Positions 7,506-17,362 of a DNA stretch of 64,000 bases are shown here, piece after piece. Within the stretch, counting starts at the first letter, position 1. Each line of letters begins with the position of its first letter. The notes below the pieces were generated by a model. The model ran no database searches and was not told the origin of the DNA. It was given only the letters and a program-made list of their open reading frames with translations. Both the position numbers and the translations under genes were made by a program. The DNA is from Pseudonocardia sp. Lineage in GTDB: Bacteria; Actinomycetota; Actinomycetes; Mycobacteriales; Pseudonocardiaceae. The stretch spans positions 148,593-212,592 of the forward strand of contig NZ_JAJCYB010000044.1 in assembly GCF_029263155.1 (NCBI RefSeq), given 5' to 3'.

Positions 7506-9456
7506 CTTCGGCCAGGGAGTCGGCCCCGGTGGGATTCAGGACCGTCAGCGGCAGCAACGTCGTGCCGCTCGGGCCCACCTCGATGTCGGTGCCGGTGGAC
7601 GGGCACACGCCGCAGTCGAAGCACGGCGTCCAGCGGCAGTCGTCCTGCTCCCGACCGGCGAGCGCCTCCTGCCAGTCGTCCCAGAGCCACTCGCGCTCCA
7701 GGCCGGAGTCGAGGTGGTCCCACGGCAGGATCTCGGCCTGCCCCCGCTCGCGGGTGGTGAACCACTCCAGGGAGACGCCCATCGGCCCCAGCTCGGCCGC
7801 GGCCGCCTCGACCCACCGCTCGTAGGAGAAGTGCTCGCTCCAGCCGTCGAACCGTCCGCCCTCGCGCCACACCCGCTCGATGACCGCCCCGACGCGCCGG
7901 TCGCCGCGCGCGAGCAGGCCCTCGATCAGCGACGGCTTGCCGTCGTGGTAGCGCATGCCGATGTTGCGGCCGATCTTGCGGTCGACGTTGACCGCGGCGC
8001 GCAGCTGCCGCAGCCGGTCGTCGACGACGTCGGGGTGGCACTGGGCGGCCCACTGGAACGGGGTGTGCGGCTTGGGCACGAACCCGCCGATCGAGATGGT
8101 GCAGCGCACGTCGTTGCGCCCCGACGCGGCGCGCCCGGCCTTGATCACGCGGTGCGCCATGCCCGCGATCTCCAGGACGTCGGCGTCCTCCTCGGTGGGC
8201 AGCCCGCACATGAAGTACAGCTTCACCTGCCGCCAGCCCTGCGCGAACGCCTCGCTGACGGTGCGGATCAGGTCCTCCTCCGACACCATCTTGTTGATCA
8301 CCCGCCGGATCCGCTCGGACCCGCCCTCGGGGGCGAAGGTGAGCCCGGACCGCCGGCCGTTGCGGCTGATCTCGTTCGCGAGGTCGATGTTGAACGCGTC
8401 GACGCGGGTCGAGGGCAGGCTCAGCGAGGTGTTGGTGCCCTCGTAGCGGTCGGCCAGGCCCTTGGTGATCTCGGCGATCTCCGAGTGGTCGGCGCTGGAC
8501 AGCGACAGCAGCCCGACCTCGTCGAACCCCGAGGCGCGCACGGACGCGTCCACCATCGAGCCGATGCCCTCCAGCGACCGCTCCCGCACCGGCCGGGTGA
8601 TCATCCCGGCCTGGCAGAACCGGCAGCCGCGGGTGCAGCCGCGGAAGATCTCGACCGACGCGCGCTCGTGCACGGTCTCGGCCAGCGGCACCAGCGGCGC
8701 CTTCGGGTAGGGCCACTCGTCGAGCTCGGTGGTGGTGCGTTTGGTGACCGTCGCCGGCACGCGCTCGTCGATCGGGGTGACCGCGGCGATGCCCCCGTCC
8801 GCGCCGTAGGTGACGTCGTAGAGCGACGGGACGTAGCAGCCGTCGGTGGCCGCGAGGCGCAGCAGCAGCTCGGCGCGGCCCCCGGGCCGGCCCTGCGCCT
8901 TCCACTCGCGCACGACGTCGGTGATGTCGCCGACGATCTCCTCGCCGTCGCCCAGCGCCGCGACGTCGACGAAGCGCGCGACCGGCTCGGGATTGAACGC
9001 GGCGTGCCCGCCGGCCACGACGACCGGATGGTCGGCGGACCGGTCGACGGCGTGCAGCGGGATGCCCGCCAGGTCGAGCGCGGTGAGCAGGTTGGTGTAG
9101 CCGAGCTCGGTGGAGAAACTCACCCCGAGCAGGTCGAACGCCCCGAGCGGGCGGTGGCCGTCGACGGTGAACGCGGGCACGCCGTGCTCGCGCATCAGCG
9201 CCTCCAGGTCCGGCCACACCGAGTAGCAGCGCTCGGCCAGCGCGTCGACGCGCTCGTTGAGCACCTCGTAGAGGATCTGGACACCCTGGTTGGGCAGGCC
9301 CACCTCGTAGGCGTCGGGGTACATGAGCGCCCACCGGACGTCCGCGACGTCCCAGTCCTTGAGCTGCGCGTTCAGCTCCCCGCCCACGTACTGCACCGGC
9401 TTGGACACGCGCGGGAGCAGGGCTTCGAGATCGGCGAACACGCTGGGGGCAGTCAC
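7498..9456 (-). CDS. TIGR03960 family B12-binding radical SAM protein
   Basis: This 652-residue protein has an N-terminal cobalamin-binding-like region (residues 30-200, including VRWALMYPDAYEVGLPNQG) and a radical SAM core with RGCTRGCRFCQAGM, a CxxxCxxC cluster-binding motif. The C-terminal part contains CRWTPCFDCGVCPSTG, extra cysteines typical of the family. The reaction is unknown, but the protein occurs with TIGR03936/DUF2344. The GTG start lies 8 nt after TACCCT, consistent with a leaderless transcript. The gene overlaps the downstream GNAT by 8 nt. Confidence 0.9.
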   Translation of the reverse strand: MTAPSVFADLEALLPRVSKPVQYVGGELNAQLKDWDVADVRWALMYPDAYEVGLPNQGVQILYEVLNERVDALAERCYSVWPDLEALMREHGVPAFTVDGHRPLGAFDLLGVSFSTELGYTNLLTALDLAGIPLHAVDRSADHPVVVAGGHAAFNPEPVARFVDVAALGDGEEIVGDITDVVREWKAQGRPGGRAELLLRLAATDGCYVPSLYDVTYGADGGIAAVTPIDERVPATVTKRTTTELDEWPYPKAPLVPLAETVHERASVEIFRGCTRGCRFCQAGMITRPVRERSLEGIGSMVDASVRASGFDEVGLLSLSSADHSEIAEITKGLADRYEGTNTSLSLPSTRVDAFNIDLANEISRNGRRSGLTFAPEGGSERIRRVINKMVSEEDLIRTVSEAFAQGWRQVKLYFMCGLPTEEDADVLEIAGMAHRVIKAGRAASGRNDVRCTISIGGFVPKPHTPFQWAAQCHPDVVDDRLRQLRAAVNVDRKIGRNIGMRYHDGKPSLIEGLLARGDRRVGAVIERVWREGGRFDGWSEHFSYERWVEAAAAELGPMGVSLEWFTTRERGQAEILPWDHLDSGLEREWLWDDWQEALAGREQDDCRWTPCFDCGVCPSTGTDIEVGPSGTTLLPLTVLNPTGADSLAEGG

Positions 9457-9564
9457 GCTGTACCAGGGTAGCCCCCGGGCCGGGGGACGGCGCGGTCACC
9501 GGGAGGTGCCCGGCGGCGCGGGCCCGCCCGAACCGCGGCGCGGCCGACGGCGAAGGCCGAGCCG

Positions 9565-10437
9565 ATGAACGAGCGATTCTGCCGGGTCGGGGACGTCGAG
9601 CTCTGCTACGAGTCCCTCGGCGATCCCGCGCACCCCACCGTCGCGCTGGTCATGGGCCTGAACCTGTCGCTGGACTGGTGGCGCGACGACTTCTGCGCCG
9701 CCCTCGTCGCCCGGGATCTGCACGTGGTGCGTTTCGACAACCGGGACGTCGGCCGCTCCACCCACGTCCACGGGGCCGGGATCACGGCGTGGCAGTTCCT
9801 GCGCCGCCGCGCGAACCCGGTCTACTCCCTCGCCGACATGGCCGACGACGCCGCGGGCCTGATCGCACACGTCGACCCGCGCGGGGCGCACGTCGTCGGG
9901 GCGTCGCTCGGCGCGATGGTGGCGCAGGAGGTGGCGATCCGGCACCCCCGGCTCACCCGGTCCCTCGTCTCGATCATGGGGCGGCCCGGGGACGGGCGGA
10001 CCGGCAGGGTCCACTGGACCCGCATCCCCGACTTCCTGCGCCCGCCGTCGACCGATCCGGTGGAGGGCATGGTGGCGGCGTTCCGGCGGATCGGCTCCGA
10101 CGGGCGCACCGCCCGGGACGACGAGGACGTGCGCGTGACCGTGCGCCGCGCGATGAGCCGCGAGACCGGGGACGGCGGCGGCCGCCAGCTCGCGGCGTGC
10201 GTCGGCGAACGCGACCGCACCGCCGACCTCGGCCGGCTGACGATGCCCGCTCTGGTGGTGCACGGCGAACGGGACCGGGTGATCGTCCCCTCCGGCGGGC
10301 GCGCGACGGCCGCGGCGATCCCCGGCGCGGAGCTGCTGGAGGTGCCGGGGATGGGCCACGACCTGGCCCGCTGGGTGTGGCCGACCGTGATCGACGGGAT
10401 CGCCCGCACCGCCCGCCGGGCAGACGCAAGGGAGTGA
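9565..10437 (+). CDS. Alpha/beta hydrolase
   Basis: The 290-residue protein has a complete catalytic triad: the nucleophile elbow GASLGAMVAQE, the acid in HGERDRVI and the histidine in GMGHDLARW. The N-terminus contains LVMGLNLSLDWWRDDF and DNRDVGRS, as seen in the TAP/aclacinomycin methylesterase-like hydrolases. The substrate cannot be deduced. It is divergent from the radical SAM gene and convergent with dapA. A purine-rich GAAGG lies 8 nt upstream of the ATG. Confidence 0.85.
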   Translation: MNERFCRVGDVELCYESLGDPAHPTVALVMGLNLSLDWWRDDFCAALVARDLHVVRFDNRDVGRSTHVHGAGITAWQFLRRRANPVYSLADMADDAAGLIAHVDPRGAHVVGASLGAMVAQEVAIRHPRLTRSLVSIMGRPGDGRTGRVHWTRIPDFLRPPSTDPVEGMVAAFRRIGSDGRTARDDEDVRVTVRRAMSRETGDGGGRQLAACVGERDRTADLGRLTMPALVVHGERDRVIVPSGGRATAAAIPGAELLEVPGMGHDLARWVWPTVIDGIARTARRADARE

Positions 10438-10446
10438 CCGACCGCC

Positions 10447-10482
10447 GTCGCACACCCCTCGGCCGATCGCACAGGGTGCGAC
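10447..10482. terminator. Convergent terminator hairpin
   Basis: GTCGCAC (10447-10453) pairs with GTGCGAC (10476-10482), and ACCC/GGGT can extend the stem with a small bulge. It lies between the convergent hydrolase and dapA genes, with no U-tract. Confidence 0.5.
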
Positions 10483-10530
10483 GTCTGCGACCGTCCGGGG
10501 CGTCTGCGCGAGCGAGGCGGCAGCCGGGGG

Positions 10531-11406
10531 TCAGATCAGCCCGGCCGAGCGCAGGGCGGCGCGGACGTCCTCGTGGTGCATCTCGTCCAGCGGCACCAGC
10601 GGCAGCCGGATCCCCGGCGGGATCAGGCCCATCTCGGCGAGCGCCCACTTCACCGGGATCGGGTTGGGCTCGGCGAACAGCGAGCGGTGCAGGCCGGCGA
10701 GGTCGGCGTCGATCTCCGCGGCCAGCTCGGCGTCGCCGTCCAGCGCGGCGGCGCACATCCGGGCCATCGCCTCGGGCGCGACGTTGGCCGTGACCGAGAT
10801 GTCACCGTGGAACCCGGCGAGGATGCTCGCCCGCGCGGTGGCGTCGTCGCCGGAGTAGAGGGCGAAGCCGGGCAGCTGCAGCGCCACGAGGTCGCGGACC
10901 CGGTCGAGGTCGCCCAGCGCCTCCTTGAGCCCGACGATGTTGGGCACCGCGGCGAGGCGCTCCACGGTGGAGGGGAGCATGTCGACGGCCGTGCGACCGG
11001 GCACGTTGTAGAGGTACTGCGGGATGTCGACGGCCTCGGCGACCGCCCGGAAGTGCTGGTACAGGCCCTCCTGTGGGGGCTTGTTGTAGTACGGCGTGAC
11101 CAGCAGGGCCCCGTCGGCGCCCGCCGCCCTCGCCGCCGCCGTGAGGTGGATCGCCTCGGCGGTGGAGTTGGCGCCGGTGCCCGCGATCACCGGCACCCGC
11201 CCGGCCGCCACCTCGATGGTGCGGCGGATCACGTCGGTGTGCTCGGCGACGTCCAGGGTGGCCGACTCGCCGGTGGTGCCGACCGACACGATGGCCGCGG
11301 TTCCGGCCTCGATCGTGCGGTCGACGACCTTCGCCAGCGCCTCGTGGTCGACCGCACCGTCCTCCCGCATGGGGGTGACCAGCGCGACCAGGCTTCCGGT
11401 GATCAT
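10531..11406 (-). CDS. dapA: 4-hydroxy-tetrahydrodipicolinate synthase
   Basis: This TIM-barrel lyase condenses pyruvate with aspartate semialdehyde in lysine and diaminopimelate synthesis. Visible motifs are GTTGESATL (pyruvate carboxylate binding), LYNVPGRTAVDM (catalytic Tyr) and GLKEALGDLDR (Schiff-base Lys). The length of 291 residues is normal. GGAGGAG abuts an upstream ATG at 11412 directly, but lies 6 nt before the ATG at 11406, so the latter is chosen. Since this is a stand-alone gene and dapA paralogues of the NAL superfamily are common, a related aldolase remains possible, but the motif set is that of true DapA. Confidence 0.88.
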   Translation of the reverse strand: MITGSLVALVTPMREDGAVDHEALAKVVDRTIEAGTAAIVSVGTTGESATLDVAEHTDVIRRTIEVAAGRVPVIAGTGANSTAEAIHLTAAARAAGADGALLVTPYYNKPPQEGLYQHFRAVAEAVDIPQYLYNVPGRTAVDMLPSTVERLAAVPNIVGLKEALGDLDRVRDLVALQLPGFALYSGDDATARASILAGFHGDISVTANVAPEAMARMCAAALDGDAELAAEIDADLAGLHRSLFAEPNPIPVKWALAEMGLIPPGIRLPLVPLDEMHHEDVRAALRSAGLI

Positions 11407-11510
11407 CGACATCTCCTCCGACGCGGGGCGGACCGGACGCTACCCGTTCGTGACCGGCGTCCGGTAGCACGATCCGGCGGCGCTGCGGCGGATCAGCCGA
11501 AGGCGCCGGA

Positions 11511-12302
11511 TCAGCCGAAGGCGGCGCGCACCGGGTTGGCCGCGGCGGTGACGCGGCGGGCGGCGGCACCCACCACCGCGACGATCGCCACCATGCCGGT
11601 GCCCGCGACGATCGGGGTCGCGTCGTTGAGCACGATCCCGGCCAGCGCCCACACCGCGGCCGCCGCATAGCCGACGACCGCCGTGCCGGACAGCACCACC
11701 CACATCAGGATCCCGGCCGCGGCGAGCAGCACGACGACCGCCGCCACCGCCGGGAGCGCCCCGGTGCCCGGCAACCCGGCCCACACACCGGTGGCGGCCG
11801 TGCCCAGCACGGTGGCCAGCGACACCCATCCGGCGTAGAGCGCGATCGAGCCGCGGAACACGACCCGCTCCAGCACGCCCGTCGCGGGTTCACGGCTCAG
11901 CCGTCCGAACACCGTCGCCAGGCACACCAGCAACGCGATGATCAGCAGCTCGGCCAGCGGGATCAGGCGCAGCGAGAACGCGAGGATCCAGGCCGGGTTG
12001 AGCACCGCGGACGCCACCAGCCACCAGCCCGTGCGGCGGTGCACCTCGCGGCCGCGCTGCGTGGGCAACAGCTGGTAGACGGCGTACGCGAGGAACCCGA
12101 CGTAGATCGGACCCCAGATCGCGAACGCCCAGCCCGCGGCCAGCAGCGGCGTGGCGTAGTCGTTCGCGACGACCCCGACCGGTTCCCCGATCGCCCCGCC
12201 CCCGCCCAGCGCGGAGACCACGATCTGCACCACGGCGAGCACCGCCACGGCGGTGCCCCGGACGAGATCGGCGGTGGCGGAGCGGCGGGACGTGACGGTC
12301 AT
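11511..12302 (-). CDS. TspO/MBR-like integral membrane protein
   Basis: The 263-residue hydrophobic protein has about seven membrane segments. The segment AAGWAFAIWGPIYVGFLAYA resembles the aromatic-rich motif of tryptophan-rich sensory protein (TspO/MBR) relatives, which bind tetrapyrroles or sterol-like ligands. It is longer than classical TspO (about 160 residues), so it belongs to an extended group and its function is uncertain. GATGAT followed by 6 nt and the ATG supports a leaderless start at 12302; a GTG two codons upstream is the alternative. It stands alone between dapA and the ABC exporter. Confidence 0.6.
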   Translation of the reverse strand: MTVTSRRSATADLVRGTAVAVLAVVQIVVSALGGGGAIGEPVGVVANDYATPLLAAGWAFAIWGPIYVGFLAYAVYQLLPTQRGREVHRRTGWWLVASAVLNPAWILAFSLRLIPLAELLIIALLVCLATVFGRLSREPATGVLERVVFRGSIALYAGWVSLATVLGTAATGVWAGLPGTGALPAVAAVVVLLAAAGILMWVVLSGTAVVGYAAAAVWALAGIVLNDATPIVAGTGMVAIVAVVGAAARRVTAAANPVRAAFG

Positions 12303-12371
12303 CCGCACATCATCGGCCCCCCGCCCGGCCCGGGCCAGCCGAGTCGCCCGACGGGCGCAACGGCCCGGCGA

Positions 12372-13208
12372 CTACCGCAGCAGCAGCGCGTCGAGGCGGC
12401 GCGAGGCCACCGCCACCCCGAGCACGATCATCACCGCGAAGTAGGCCAGGTTGCCCAGCATCCCGGCGTGCACCGCCCCGGTGGTGAGACCACGCATGAG
12501 CTCGACGGCGTGGTACAGCGGCAGGCACTGCACCACGGTCTGCAGCGGCGGCGGGTAGACCGACAGGGGGAAGAACGTGGTGGAGAACAGGAACATCGGC
12601 AGCACCACGAGCGTGACCAGGTCGAAGTCCTGCCAGGACCGCATGAACGAGGTGGCCGCCATCCCGACGGCGGCGAACGCGAACGCCACCACCAGCGCCG
12701 CAGGCAGGGCGAGCAGCGCCCACGGCGAGGTGAGCAGCCCGAACCCCGCCATCACCGACAGGAACCCGAGCGCGTAGAGCCCGCCGCGGACCAGGGCCCA
12801 GCCGATCTCGCCGAGCGCGATGTCGACCGGGCCGAGCGGCGTGGCCAGCATCGCGTCGTAGAGCTTGGCGTAGCGGAGCTTGAAGAAGACGTTGAACGTG
12901 GAGTCGAACACCGCCCCGTTCATCGCCGACGCCGCCAGCAGGCCCGGTGCGATGAACGCGGCGTAGCTGATCGGGGCACCGTCCGGGCCGGGCAGCGTGC
13001 CGACCAGCGAGCCGAGGCCCTGCCCCATCGCGACGAGGTAGAACACCGGCTCGAAGAAGCCCGACACGAACGTGAGCCAGGTGCGGCGCGACACGATGGC
13101 CGAGCGCTCCAGCAGCATCCGGGACCGGCCCGCGTACCCGCCGGCCGGCAGCAGCCGCAGCCACGGGGCGGGCGGGGGCGGGGCCGCCGTCGTCGGCTCG
13201 GCCGTCAT
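12372..13208 (-). CDS. ABC-2 type transporter permease
   Basis: This 278-residue permease with six predicted membrane helices resembles the DrrB/NodJ type. The motifs GAVFDSTFNVFFKLRYAKLY and PLYHAVELMRGL are characteristic of that family. It overlaps the paralogous upstream permease by 4 nt and forms the last gene of a three-gene exporter operon. Exporters of this class move hydrophobic drugs, glycolipids or nodulation factors outward. The cargo is unknown. Both permeases being present suggests a heterodimeric membrane channel. Confidence 0.88.
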   Translation of the reverse strand: MTAEPTTAAPPPPAPWLRLLPAGGYAGRSRMLLERSAIVSRRTWLTFVSGFFEPVFYLVAMGQGLGSLVGTLPGPDGAPISYAAFIAPGLLAASAMNGAVFDSTFNVFFKLRYAKLYDAMLATPLGPVDIALGEIGWALVRGGLYALGFLSVMAGFGLLTSPWALLALPAALVVAFAFAAVGMAATSFMRSWQDFDLVTLVVLPMFLFSTTFFPLSVYPPPLQTVVQCLPLYHAVELMRGLTTGAVHAGMLGNLAYFAVMIVLGVAVASRRLDALLLR

Positions 13209-14031
13209 CGGGTCAGCCTCCGCCGGTAGAGCCGGGTGGACAGCGCGACACCCACGGCGAGCAGCGCGAGCAGGTACGCGACGTGCCCCAGCGCGGCGAG
13301 CGGACGCCAGAGGCCCAGCGCGGCGCCGCGGGCGAGCTCGGTGCCGTGCCACAGCGGCGAGATCCACGCGACCGGCTGGACCCAGTCGGGCAGCCGGCCG
13401 ACGGGGAAGAACGTGCCGGAGAACAGCGTCATCGGGATGACGACGAAACGGAACAGCGCGCTGAACGGCCCACCCTCGTTCTCCACGGTGGCGGCGAACG
13501 CCATGACCAGCGACGCGAACGCGGTGCCGGTGAGTACCGCCGCCAGCAGCGACACCACGATGCCCGGGCTCGCGACGCCGCCGAACACGGCGATGACGAC
13601 CACGTAGATCCCGCCGGTGCCGGTCAGCTTGGCGGTGGTCCAGCCCAGGTGCCCGAGCGCCACCTGCGCGGGGGTGAGCGGCCCGGCGCTCATCGCGTGG
13701 TAGGTGCGCTGCCACTTGAACGCCGAGAGCACCGGGTAGGTGGAGTCGAACGCCGCGGTCTGCACGGCCGACACCGCGAGCAGCGCGGGTGCGAGCCACA
13801 CGAGGTACCCGAACCCGCCCGTGGCGGCCGCGACCTGGCCGGTGCCGGCCACCAGCGACCCGAACCCGACGCCGAAGGCCAGCAGGAACAGCAGCGGCTG
13901 GAGCACCGAGGACACGACCGTGGCCCGCCAGTTGCGCCGGTACCAGGTCCAGAAGCTCTCGACGACGAGCAGCACACCCCGCAGGTACGCGGGGACGGCG
14001 ACGGTGGCGGTGGCGGTGGCGGTGGCGGGCA

Positions 14032-14032
<1 letters not shown>
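13205..14032 (-). CDS. ABC-2 type transporter permease (paralogue)
   Basis: The 275-residue permease shares QTAAFDSTYPVLSAFKWQRTY and PLWHGTELARG with its downstream neighbour, so the pair arose by duplication. The N-terminus contains a repetitive ATATATATV stretch, encoded by a GGTGGC hexamer repeat at about 14003-14026 that could vary in length. The ATG overlaps the ATPase stop by one base (TGATG), and the stop overlaps the next gene by 4 nt, giving tight coupling within the operon. Six membrane helices are predicted. Confidence 0.88.
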
Positions 14033-14955
<923 letters not shown>

Positions 14956-15010
14956 GGCGAGCACGGTAACCGGCACCCCCGACAGAGTGCGTGGACGTTT
15001 CGGACGCCGC

Positions 15011-15535
15011 TCAGCGCAGCCGCAGGTGGAACCAGTGCGCGTCGCGCAGGCCGTCCGGGCCGGGGCCCAGGCGCAGGGTGCCCGGCCACACCCCGACCGG
15101 CGTCCACCCCCGCGCCGCGTAGTACCGGGGCAGGTCGGTGCCCCCGCGCGCCGTGAGCATCAGGAACTCCCGGCCCAGCGTCGTGGCGTGGGCGACGGCG
15201 GCGTCGAGCAGGGCCGTGCCGTGGCCGCGGCCCTGCTGGTCGGGACGGACCATCAGGCGCACGACCTCGGCCCCGTGCTCGGTCCGCGGGCCGGCCCCGC
15301 GGCGCAGGAACACCGTGCCCACCGGGGCGGCGGGCGGGCCGAGCACGAGCAGCTGCTCGCGACCGGCCGCCACCTCGGCCGCGGCGAGCTGTGCGGCCGC
15401 CCGGATCTCGGCTCCGGGGGTGTCCTCGACGAACCCGACCGCGCCGCCGACGCGCGTGACGGCGGTCCAGAGCCGGGCCAGCGCGTCCGCGTCGATCCGG
15501 TCGACGAGCTGCGGGCCCGCGGGCCCGCACGTCAC
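15011..15535 (-). CDS. GNAT family N-acetyltransferase
   Basis: The 174-residue protein carries [20 protein letters not shown], the strand and Q/R-x-x-G-x-G acetyl-CoA pyrophosphate loop of GNAT enzymes, and a closing [14 protein letters not shown]. The GTG start (15535) overlaps the ndk stop as GTGA, so the gene is coupled to ndk. The acceptor substrate is unknown. The C-terminal [10 protein letters not shown] resembles small-molecule acetyltransferases. Confidence 0.82.
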   Translation of the reverse strand: MTCGPAGPQLVDRIDADALARLWTAVTRVGGAVGFVEDTPGAEIRAAAQLAAAEVAAGREQLLVLGPPAAPVGTVFLRRGAGPRTEHGAEVVRLMVRPDQQGRGHGTALLDAAVAHATTLGREFLMLTARGGTDLPRYYAARGWTPVGVWPGTLRLGPGPDGLRDAHWFHLRLR

Positions 15536-15942
15536 AGGTGCGGGAACCAGAGCTTGATCTCCCGGGCCGCGCTTTCGGGCGAGTCGGAACCGTGGACGAG
15601 GTTGGACTGGGTCTCCAGGCCGAAGTCGCCGCGGATCGTGCCCGGCGTGGCCTTCTCGACCGGGTCGGTGCCGCCGGCGAGCTGGCGCCACGCCGCGATC
15701 GCGCGGGGGCCCTCGACCACGGCGGAGAGCACCTGGCCGGAGGTGATGAACTCCAGGAGGGAGTCGAAGAAGGGCTTGCCGTCGTGCTCGGCGTAGTGCT
15801 GGGCGGCCAGCTCGCGGTCGACGGTGCGCAGTTCGAGGGCGACGATGTCGAGGCCCTTGCGCTCGATTCGGGCGAGGACCTCCCCGATCAGCTTGCGCGA
15901 GACGCCGTCGGGCTTGACGAGGACGAGGGTGCGTTCGGTCAC
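15532..15942 (-). CDS. ndk: Nucleoside diphosphate kinase
   Basis: The 136-residue enzyme transfers the gamma-phosphate from ATP to nucleoside diphosphates through a phosphohistidine. It starts [13 protein letters not shown], has the active-site segment NLVHGSDS with the catalytic histidine, and the [11 protein letters not shown] loop. Length and motifs are canonical. The GTG start lies 7 nt after TACCCT, which indicates a leaderless mRNA. In Mycobacterium ndk lies in the same rne-to-valS interval, so this is backbone. Confidence 0.97.
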   Translation of the reverse strand: MTERTLVLVKPDGVSRKLIGEVLARIERKGLDIVALELRTVDRELAAQHYAEHDGKPFFDSLLEFITSGQVLSAVVEGPRAIAAWRQLAGGTDPVEKATPGTIRGDFGLETQSNLVHGSDSPESAAREIKLWFPHL

Positions 15943-16016
15943 GCCGACGAGGGTATCGGCGAGCCGTTCGCGGTCCGTAATGCGGCCCGGCGGGCGGCGG
16001 CTGCGAGGATGTGCCC

Positions 16017-16520
16017 GTGACCCGACGGCTGCTGTTCACCTGCGTGGCCCTGCTGCTGGCGCTCACGGGCTGCGCCGCCGCCCCGACCGCCGCGCCCGGC
16101 GGCGCCGCTCTGGACTTCACCGCCACCACCGTCGACGGGGCGCCGTTCGACGCGGGTGAGCTGGCCGGCGCCCCGGTCGTGCTGTGGTTCTGGGCGCCGT
16201 TTTGATCCACGTGCCGGGCCGAGGGGCCCGGCGTGGCGGCGGTCGCCGCCGAGTACGAGGGACGGGTGCGGTTCGTGGGCGTCCCCGGGCGGGGTGAGCT
16301 CGCCGACATGCGCGGGTTCGTCGCCGACACCGGCACCGGGGCGCTGACCCACGTCGTCGACGAGGACGGGGCCCTGTGGCAGGGCTTCGGCGTGGTCGCC
16401 CAGCCCGCGTTCGCCGACATCGCCGCCGACGGCACGGTCACGGTCTCGCGCGGTGGCCGCGACGTCGACGAGCTGCGGGCGGCCGCCGACGCGCTGCTGC
16501 AGACCCCCTCGGCCGGCTGA
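16017..16520 (+). CDS. Candidate selenoprotein: thioredoxin-fold Mpt53/DsbE-like lipoprotein with in-frame TGA (Sec63)
   Basis: Two open reading frames in the same frame are separated only by TGA at 16203-16205. Read through, they give one 167-residue secreted thioredoxin-like protein. The parts are a signal with lipobox LTGC (Cys19), [21 protein letters not shown], then F-U-S-T-C, and [27 protein letters not shown] with the cis-Pro. TGA falls precisely on the first cysteine of the CxxC motif (Sec63, Cys66). Mycobacterial Mpt53 has WCPFC at this place. A strong hairpin follows the TGA. The next gene is a CcdA-like thiol transporter. GTG at 16017 has GAGG 8 nt upstream. A nonsense mutation is the alternative. 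No sel genes lie in this window. Confidence 0.75.
16203..16236 (+). promoter_or_regulatory. Candidate bacterial SECIS element
   Basis: Directly after TGA (16203-16205), CCAC (16207-16210) pairs with GTGG (16233-16236). Inside it GCCGGGCC (16213-16220) pairs with GGCCCGGC (16225-16232) around the tetraloop GAGG, with a two-base GT bulge on the 5' side. Bacterial SECIS elements are hairpins just 3' of the UGA, with a short apical loop having G in its first positions, usually about 16-37 nt from the UGA. The 15 bases between the TGA and the loop are at the short end of that range. Confidence 0.6.
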
Positions 16521-16522
16521 GC

Positions 16523-17356
16523 ATGGACCCCGCCGCGCTCGCGTTCGCACTGGTCGCGGGCGCGGTGGCGGCGTTCAACCCGTGCGGTTTCGCGTTGCTG
16601 CCGGCCTACCTCGGGCTGCTCGTCGCAGGCGGCGGGCGCACCGGGGCGGTGCTGCGGGCGCTGCGCTTCTCCGCGGGCATGACGGTCGGCTTCGTGGCCG
16701 TGTTCGGGCTGGTGGGGGTGGTGCTTGCGCCGCTGGCCCTGTCGCTGGAGCGCTACCTGCCGGTCGTCACCGTGCTCGTCGGGGTCGTGCTCGTGGTGCT
16801 GGGCGCGTGGCTGCTGGCCGGTCGGACGCTCGCGATCCCCGGGCTGGCCGGGCACGGATCCGCCCCGACCCGGCGCTGGTGGTCGCAGATCGGCTACGGC
16901 GTCTCGTTCGCGCTGGCGTCGCTGTCGTGCACGATCGCGCCGTTCCTGGCCGTCGTGGCCGGGTCGCTGCGCGTCGGCGGCCCGCTGGGCGTCGGGGCGG
17001 CGTTCGTCGCCTACGCGCTCGGGATGGGGGTCGTCGTGCTCGCCGTGGCGCTGGCCGTCGCCCTGGCGAGCGCGCGGGCGGTCGGCACGCTGCGGCACGC
17101 GGGTGCGGTGATCAGCCGGGCCGGGGGTGCGCTGCTGGTCGTCGCGGGGGCCTACGTCGCCTGGTACGGCTGGATCGAGATCCGGTCGCTCGCCGGCGGG
17201 GACCCGGCCGACCCCGTCGTCGCCGCCGCGATCGACGTCCAGGCGGCGGTCGCCGACCTGATCGCCGGGCTCGGGGCGGGCGGGCTGCTGGCGGTGGCCG
17301 CGGTACTGGCCACGGGCATCGCGGCCCTGACCCTGCGCCGGGTGCGGGCGCAGTGA
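16523..17356 (+). CDS. CcdA/DsbD-like cytochrome c biogenesis transmembrane protein
   Basis: The 277-residue membrane protein has about six to seven helices and two conserved single cysteines in AFNPCGFALLPAYLG and ASLSCTIAPF. These are the cysteine sites through which CcdA/DsbD proteins carry electrons across the membrane. It starts two bases after the stop of the selenocysteine-candidate lipoprotein, so the pair forms one operon: a membrane reductant relay plus its extracytoplasmic thioredoxin-like partner. Mycobacterium has the equivalent pair (mpt53 and its membrane neighbour). No cytochrome c assembly genes are present here. Confidence 0.88.
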   Translation: MDPAALAFALVAGAVAAFNPCGFALLPAYLGLLVAGGGRTGAVLRALRFSAGMTVGFVAVFGLVGVVLAPLALSLERYLPVVTVLVGVVLVVLGAWLLAGRTLAIPGLAGHGSAPTRRWWSQIGYGVSFALASLSCTIAPFLAVVAGSLRVGGPLGVGAAFVAYALGMGVVVLAVALAVALASARAVGTLRHAGAVISRAGGALLVVAGAYVAWYGWIEIRSLAGGDPADPVVAAAIDVQAAVADLIAGLGAGGLLAVAAVLATGIAALTLRRVRAQ

Positions 17357-17362
17357 CGGGCC

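Noticed and set aside
12039..13229. A Gln/Arg/His-rich 396-codon frame
   Set aside because: It is a shadow of the TspO-like and ABC permease genes; its composition is typical of reverse-complemented membrane proteins.
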